Source: an uncultured bacterium (GTDB lineage: Bacteria > Actinomycetota > Aquicultoria > SKW223). From it: a stretch of 6,520 bases of DNA. This document shows positions 5,831-6,520 of this stretch, piece by piece. Each line of letters begins with the position of its first letter. Positions within the stretch are counted from its first letter, which is position 1. Below the pieces are notes generated by a model, which was not told the DNA's origin, searched no databases, and saw only the letters and a list, made by a program, of their open reading frames with translations. The stretch covers positions 1 to 6,520 of the forward strand of contig CALIRS010000143.1 in NCBI GenBank assembly GCA_938042205.1, given 5' to 3'. Both the position numbers and the translations under genes were made by a program.

Positions 5831-6364
5831 GTGACAGATTCATCTTCGAGTTCGTTTGAAAACCTTTTTTTAAGACTTAAAGAACTTTCCAATGAAGAGA
5901 TAACTTCTCTGGTGCGCGATCTTGAAAACGAAGAGAAAAGACTCTCAAAAAAACGCAGAAATCTTCATCGGCAGATTGACTCACTTAAAACTTATATTAG
6001 TCGCAAGTTTTTAAAAAAATTAAATACTGAAATGGAAGAAAAGTTACTTGTCAGAGTTGCTGAAATGCTCACAACTCCATTGCGTTCAATACCTATGGAA
6101 GTGCTCAGTGAAGAAAAAGAAGTCGACATCAATGTGCCCGATGATTTTAGCAAGCTTGATTTTGAAGAACTAGAAAAAATCTATCACGACTTAAGAAGGG
6201 AAGAAGCCAAAGTTTCATATCGGCGCCGGGTAATCCAGGGGAAAATAGATATTCTCAAGAGTGAAATCATTGCTCGACTTGAATCAACTTTAGAAATTCC
6301 AGACAAAACAACTGAAGACCTTATCAAACGCATTTCCAAAATACTATCAAGCAAAGGTTTTTAA
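5831..6364 (+). CDS. rsiG: RsiG-like anti-sigma factor with two c-di-GMP-binding motifs
   Basis: RsiG in Streptomyces is a cytoplasmic coiled-coil anti-sigma factor that binds c-di-GMP through E-x3-S-x2-R-x3-Q-x3-D motifs and, so armed, holds the sigma factor WhiG. This 177-residue, highly charged helical protein has a perfect copy at E125, S129, R132, Q136, D140, and a near-perfect one at E35, S39, R42, H46, D50 with His in the Gln place. The two sit in matching units of about 70-75 residues (about 14-81 and 103-173). Each unit has a short helix (ELSNEEITSLVRDLE; KLDFEELEKIYHDLR), the motif helix, then a tail helix (LLVRVAEML; DLIKRISKIL). It therefore looks like an internal duplication. GTG 5831 is chosen because it directly follows an in-frame TAG and has GGTGA 5 bases upstream. 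A small gene follows 18 bases later, probably in an operon. No sigma factor is visible here, so the partner is unknown and the anti-sigma role is inferred from the motif. Confidence 0.75.
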   Translation: MTDSSSSSFENLFLRLKELSNEEITSLVRDLENEEKRLSKKRRNLHRQIDSLKTYISRKFLKKLNTEMEEKLLVRVAEMLTTPLRSIPMEVLSEEKEVDINVPDDFSKLDFEELEKIYHDLRREEAKVSYRRRVIQGKIDILKSEIIARLESTLEIPDKTTEDLIKRISKILSSKGF

Positions 6365-6382
6365 TTGCAGAAAGGAGATATG

Positions 6383-6520
6383 ATGCCAGAAAAAACTCTT
6401 CGAAAAATCATTGCCAAATTTTTTGAGGAAATGACGATTGACATTATGGAAGAGCGAGTTGTTCGATACATAATTCGTGAGCTCAAGAATGGAAGGAAAT
6501 TAAACTCCATTTTGAAAGAC
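6383..6520 (+). CDS. Hypothetical helical protein (3'-truncated by window)
   Basis: A strong AGGAG (6373-6377) is followed by two adjacent in-frame ATGs at 6380 and 6383. The second has the better spacing (5 bases rather than 2) and is preferred. The 46 visible codons are open to the right edge and encode a charged, amphipathic helical protein, starting MPEKTLRKIIAKFFEEM and continuing with the segment MEERVVRYIIRELKNGRKLN. It is 18 bases behind the rsiG-like gene and almost certainly in the same operon, so it may be a functional partner. I do not recognise the family. It does not look like the start of a WhiG/FliA-type sigma factor. Confidence 0.7.
   Translation, partial: MPEKTLRKIIAKFFEEMTIDIMEERVVRYIIRELKNGRKLNSILKD

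Overview
The window is an AT-rich (about 40% GC by eye), mostly plus-strand stretch of a bacterial chromosome. It has five recognisable genes, one gene cut off at the right edge, and one unusual gene-poor gap of about 570 bases. The best taxonomic clue is the gene at 5831-6364. It carries two copies of the cyclic-di-GMP-binding signature E-x3-S-x2-R-x3-Q-x3-D of RsiG anti-sigma factors, a family described from Actinobacteria (Streptomyces, Rubrobacter). With the low GC and the short-linker FtsK, this suggests a deep-branching, low-GC actinobacterial lineage. That is an inference, not a proof.

Layout. Positions 1-1949 hold the FtsK/SpoIIIE DNA translocase, whose first membrane segment lies off the left edge. 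Then comes a RodZ-like helix-turn-helix membrane protein (1985-2728), a common neighbour of ftsK. In many bacteria pgsA, cinA and recA follow; here the order breaks at a gap (2729-3298). The gap holds a probable Rho-independent terminator, a cluster of strong inverted repeats and several short open frames, including a possible decayed minus-strand gene. Next is nicotinate phosphoribosyltransferase (3299-4468, NAD salvage), followed 28 bases later by a secreted D-alanyl-D-alanine carboxypeptidase of the DacF/PBP5 type (4497-5672), probably in the same transcript. After a 158-base gap with a good sigma-A-type promoter comes the RsiG-like gene (5831-6364). Eighteen bases on, behind a clear ribosome-binding site, a small helical protein begins (6383) and runs off the right edge.

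How the genes fit together. FtsK (chromosome segregation at the septum), RodZ (rod-shape morphogenesis) and DacF (peptidoglycan trimming) form a division and cell-wall theme. NAPRT is metabolic. The RsiG-like protein would be a second-messenger-controlled regulator. The most interesting point is that it appears to be a tandem duplication, two copies of one helical-hairpin unit in a single chain, each with the c-di-GMP signature. A second theme is promoter placement: rodZ and the NAPRT gene have good -10 hexamers only 9-10 bases before their start codons, which predicts almost leaderless mRNAs.
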